A program made the translations under genes and the position numbers. This document shows, piece after piece, positions 5,553 through 6,371 of a stretch of 6,371 nt of DNA (position 1 is the stretch's first letter; every line of letters starts with the position of its first letter). Location of the stretch: NCBI GenBank assembly GCA_030617125.1, contig JAUWWA010000115.1:1-6371 (forward strand). Direction: 5' to 3'. Origin of the DNA: Pirellulales bacterium (lineage in GTDB: Bacteria; Planctomycetota; Planctomycetia; Pirellulales; Thermoguttaceae). The notes beneath the pieces were generated by a model. That model was not told the origin of the DNA. It was given only the letters and a program-made list of their open reading frames with translations, and searched no databases.

Positions 5553-6371
5553 ATGAAATTCCAAGAAGGTCACACGGTCGGAATCGATCTGGGGACGACG
5601 TTCTCCTCACTCGCGCAACTGGACGAGCGGGGCAACCCCGTTTCGATTCCCAACGAAGACGACGAGCTGGAGACCCCAAGCCTCGTCCTGCTGGTCGAAG
5701 GCGGGCACGTGATCGTAGGCCCCAACCGCACGCGCGCCGCCATGGAAGACCCCGAACACGTCGTCGAACGGATCAAGCGTTACATGGGCGAGAGCAGTTT
5801 CGATCGGACCTTCGACGGCAAAAAAATGACGCCCGAGTTCCTCTCCGCGCTCATCCTGAAAAAACTCCGCCAGGACACCGAAAAGCGAATCGGCAAGATC
5901 GGCAACGCCGTGATCACCGTGCCGTATTACTTCAACGATGCGCGCCGTAAGGCCACCCAAGACGCCGGGCGAATCGCCGGGCTGAATGTGATCGATATCA
6001 TCAACGAGCCAACCGCCGCCACACTCACCTACGCCTGGCATCGCGGTGAACTGGGCGCCCTCGGGCGCGAAGGCGACCGGCCGCGCATGGCGCTCGTGTA
6101 CGACCTCGGCGGCGGCACCTTCGACGTGACCTGTGTGCGTTACACGCCCACCCACTTCCGCGTGCTGGCGACCGACGGCGACGTTCACCTCGGCGGAATC
6201 GACTGGGACGACCGGCTGCTGGACCACGCGGCCGATGAGTTCAAGGCCCGACACGGCGACGACCCGCGCAGCTCACCCGGCACCATTCAAATGCTCCGCA
6301 ACGACTGCGATCTGGCCAAGCTCGAGCTTTCCGAAAACATGCGGACGACGATCACCTGCCGACACGCCGGC
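5553..6371 (+). CDS. Hsp70/DnaK-family protein, N-terminal ATPase part (runs off the window)
   Basis: The frame gives 273 residues to the right edge, all within the actin-like nucleotide-binding domain. Seen in order are phosphate-1 VGIDLGTTFSSLA (9-21), the catalytic-lysine region ERIKRYMGE (72-80, K75 matching DnaK Lys70), and NAVITVPYYFNDARRKATQDAG (118-139). These are followed by INEPTAA (150-156), phosphate-2 VYDLGGGTFDVT (182-193) and HLGGIDWDDRLLDH (212-225). ATPase residues therefore look intact. The loop before phosphate-2 (about 162-179) looks a few residues longer than in housekeeping DnaK. Divergences such as IDWDD for EDFDN suggest a paralogue rather than the main dnaK, and planctomycetes commonly carry several. 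No grpE or dnaJ is visible. The start at 5553 is the ATG just before the phosphate-1 strand; the site has only a weak GAG-type ribosome-binding sequence. The substrate-binding domain is not in view. Confidence 0.92.
   Translation, partial: MKFQEGHTVGIDLGTTFSSLAQLDERGNPVSIPNEDDELETPSLVLLVEGGHVIVGPNRTRAAMEDPEHVVERIKRYMGESSFDRTFDGKKMTPEFLSALILKKLRQDTEKRIGKIGNAVITVPYYFNDARRKATQDAGRIAGLNVIDIINEPTAATLTYAWHRGELGALGREGDRPRMALVYDLGGGTFDVTCVRYTPTHFRVLATDGDVHLGGIDWDDRLLDHAADEFKARHGDDPRSSPGTIQMLRNDCDLAKLELSENMRTTITCRHAG

Noticed and set aside
5607..6254. A 215-codon minus-strand open frame
   Set aside because: It is antisense to the Hsp70-like gene, which has unmistakable motifs in the plus frame.

Overview
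The window looks like a piece of a planctomycete chromosome, probably from the Pirellulales. This rests on overall high GC, an integrase of a style I associate with that phylum (an N-terminal KPYPDFPLFPH segment and the variant core NCGFGNADC), a Lys/Thr-rich small basic protein of planctomycete type, and an extra Hsp70-like gene. The assignment comes from recalled family resemblance, not from a search.

Layout. Positions 1-1144 (minus) hold the N-terminal 381 codons of a membrane-bound PAS sensor, probably a sensor histidine kinase, whose C-terminus lies off the left edge. Positions 1145-1866 contain no gene I can support, but there is a cluster of TTCCCAT/ATGGGAA words just upstream of the sensor gene and an inverted repeat at 1432-1477. 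A tRNA-Arg(TCT) gene lies at 1867-1939 (minus). It is followed by a convincing plus-strand promoter (1964-1991), a tyrosine-recombinase ORF (2029-3243) and a truncated IS66-type transposase fragment (about 3244-3486, minus). Positions 3487-3760 look empty. Next come an enolase-superfamily protein (3761-4810, minus), then a small basic protein (5027-5347, plus), a doubtful 31-codon ORF (5446-5541, plus) and the first 273 codons of an Hsp70/DnaK-family protein (5553 to the right edge, plus).

How the parts relate. The segment from the tRNA to about 3490 reads as the worn remains of mobile DNA beside a tRNA gene. The integrase has a good promoter and a strong Shine-Dalgarno sequence but no standard start codon after it, and it has His where the nucleophilic Tyr is expected. 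The transposase fragment is missing its N-terminal part and its stop codon. The enolase-like protein keeps the fold signatures but lacks most of the usual catalytic and metal-binding residues. The basic protein and the Hsp70 gene run in the same direction and may share transcription. I see no defence system, CRISPR array or clearly new multigene system. The most notable points are the altered recombinase active site and the altered enolase-superfamily active site.
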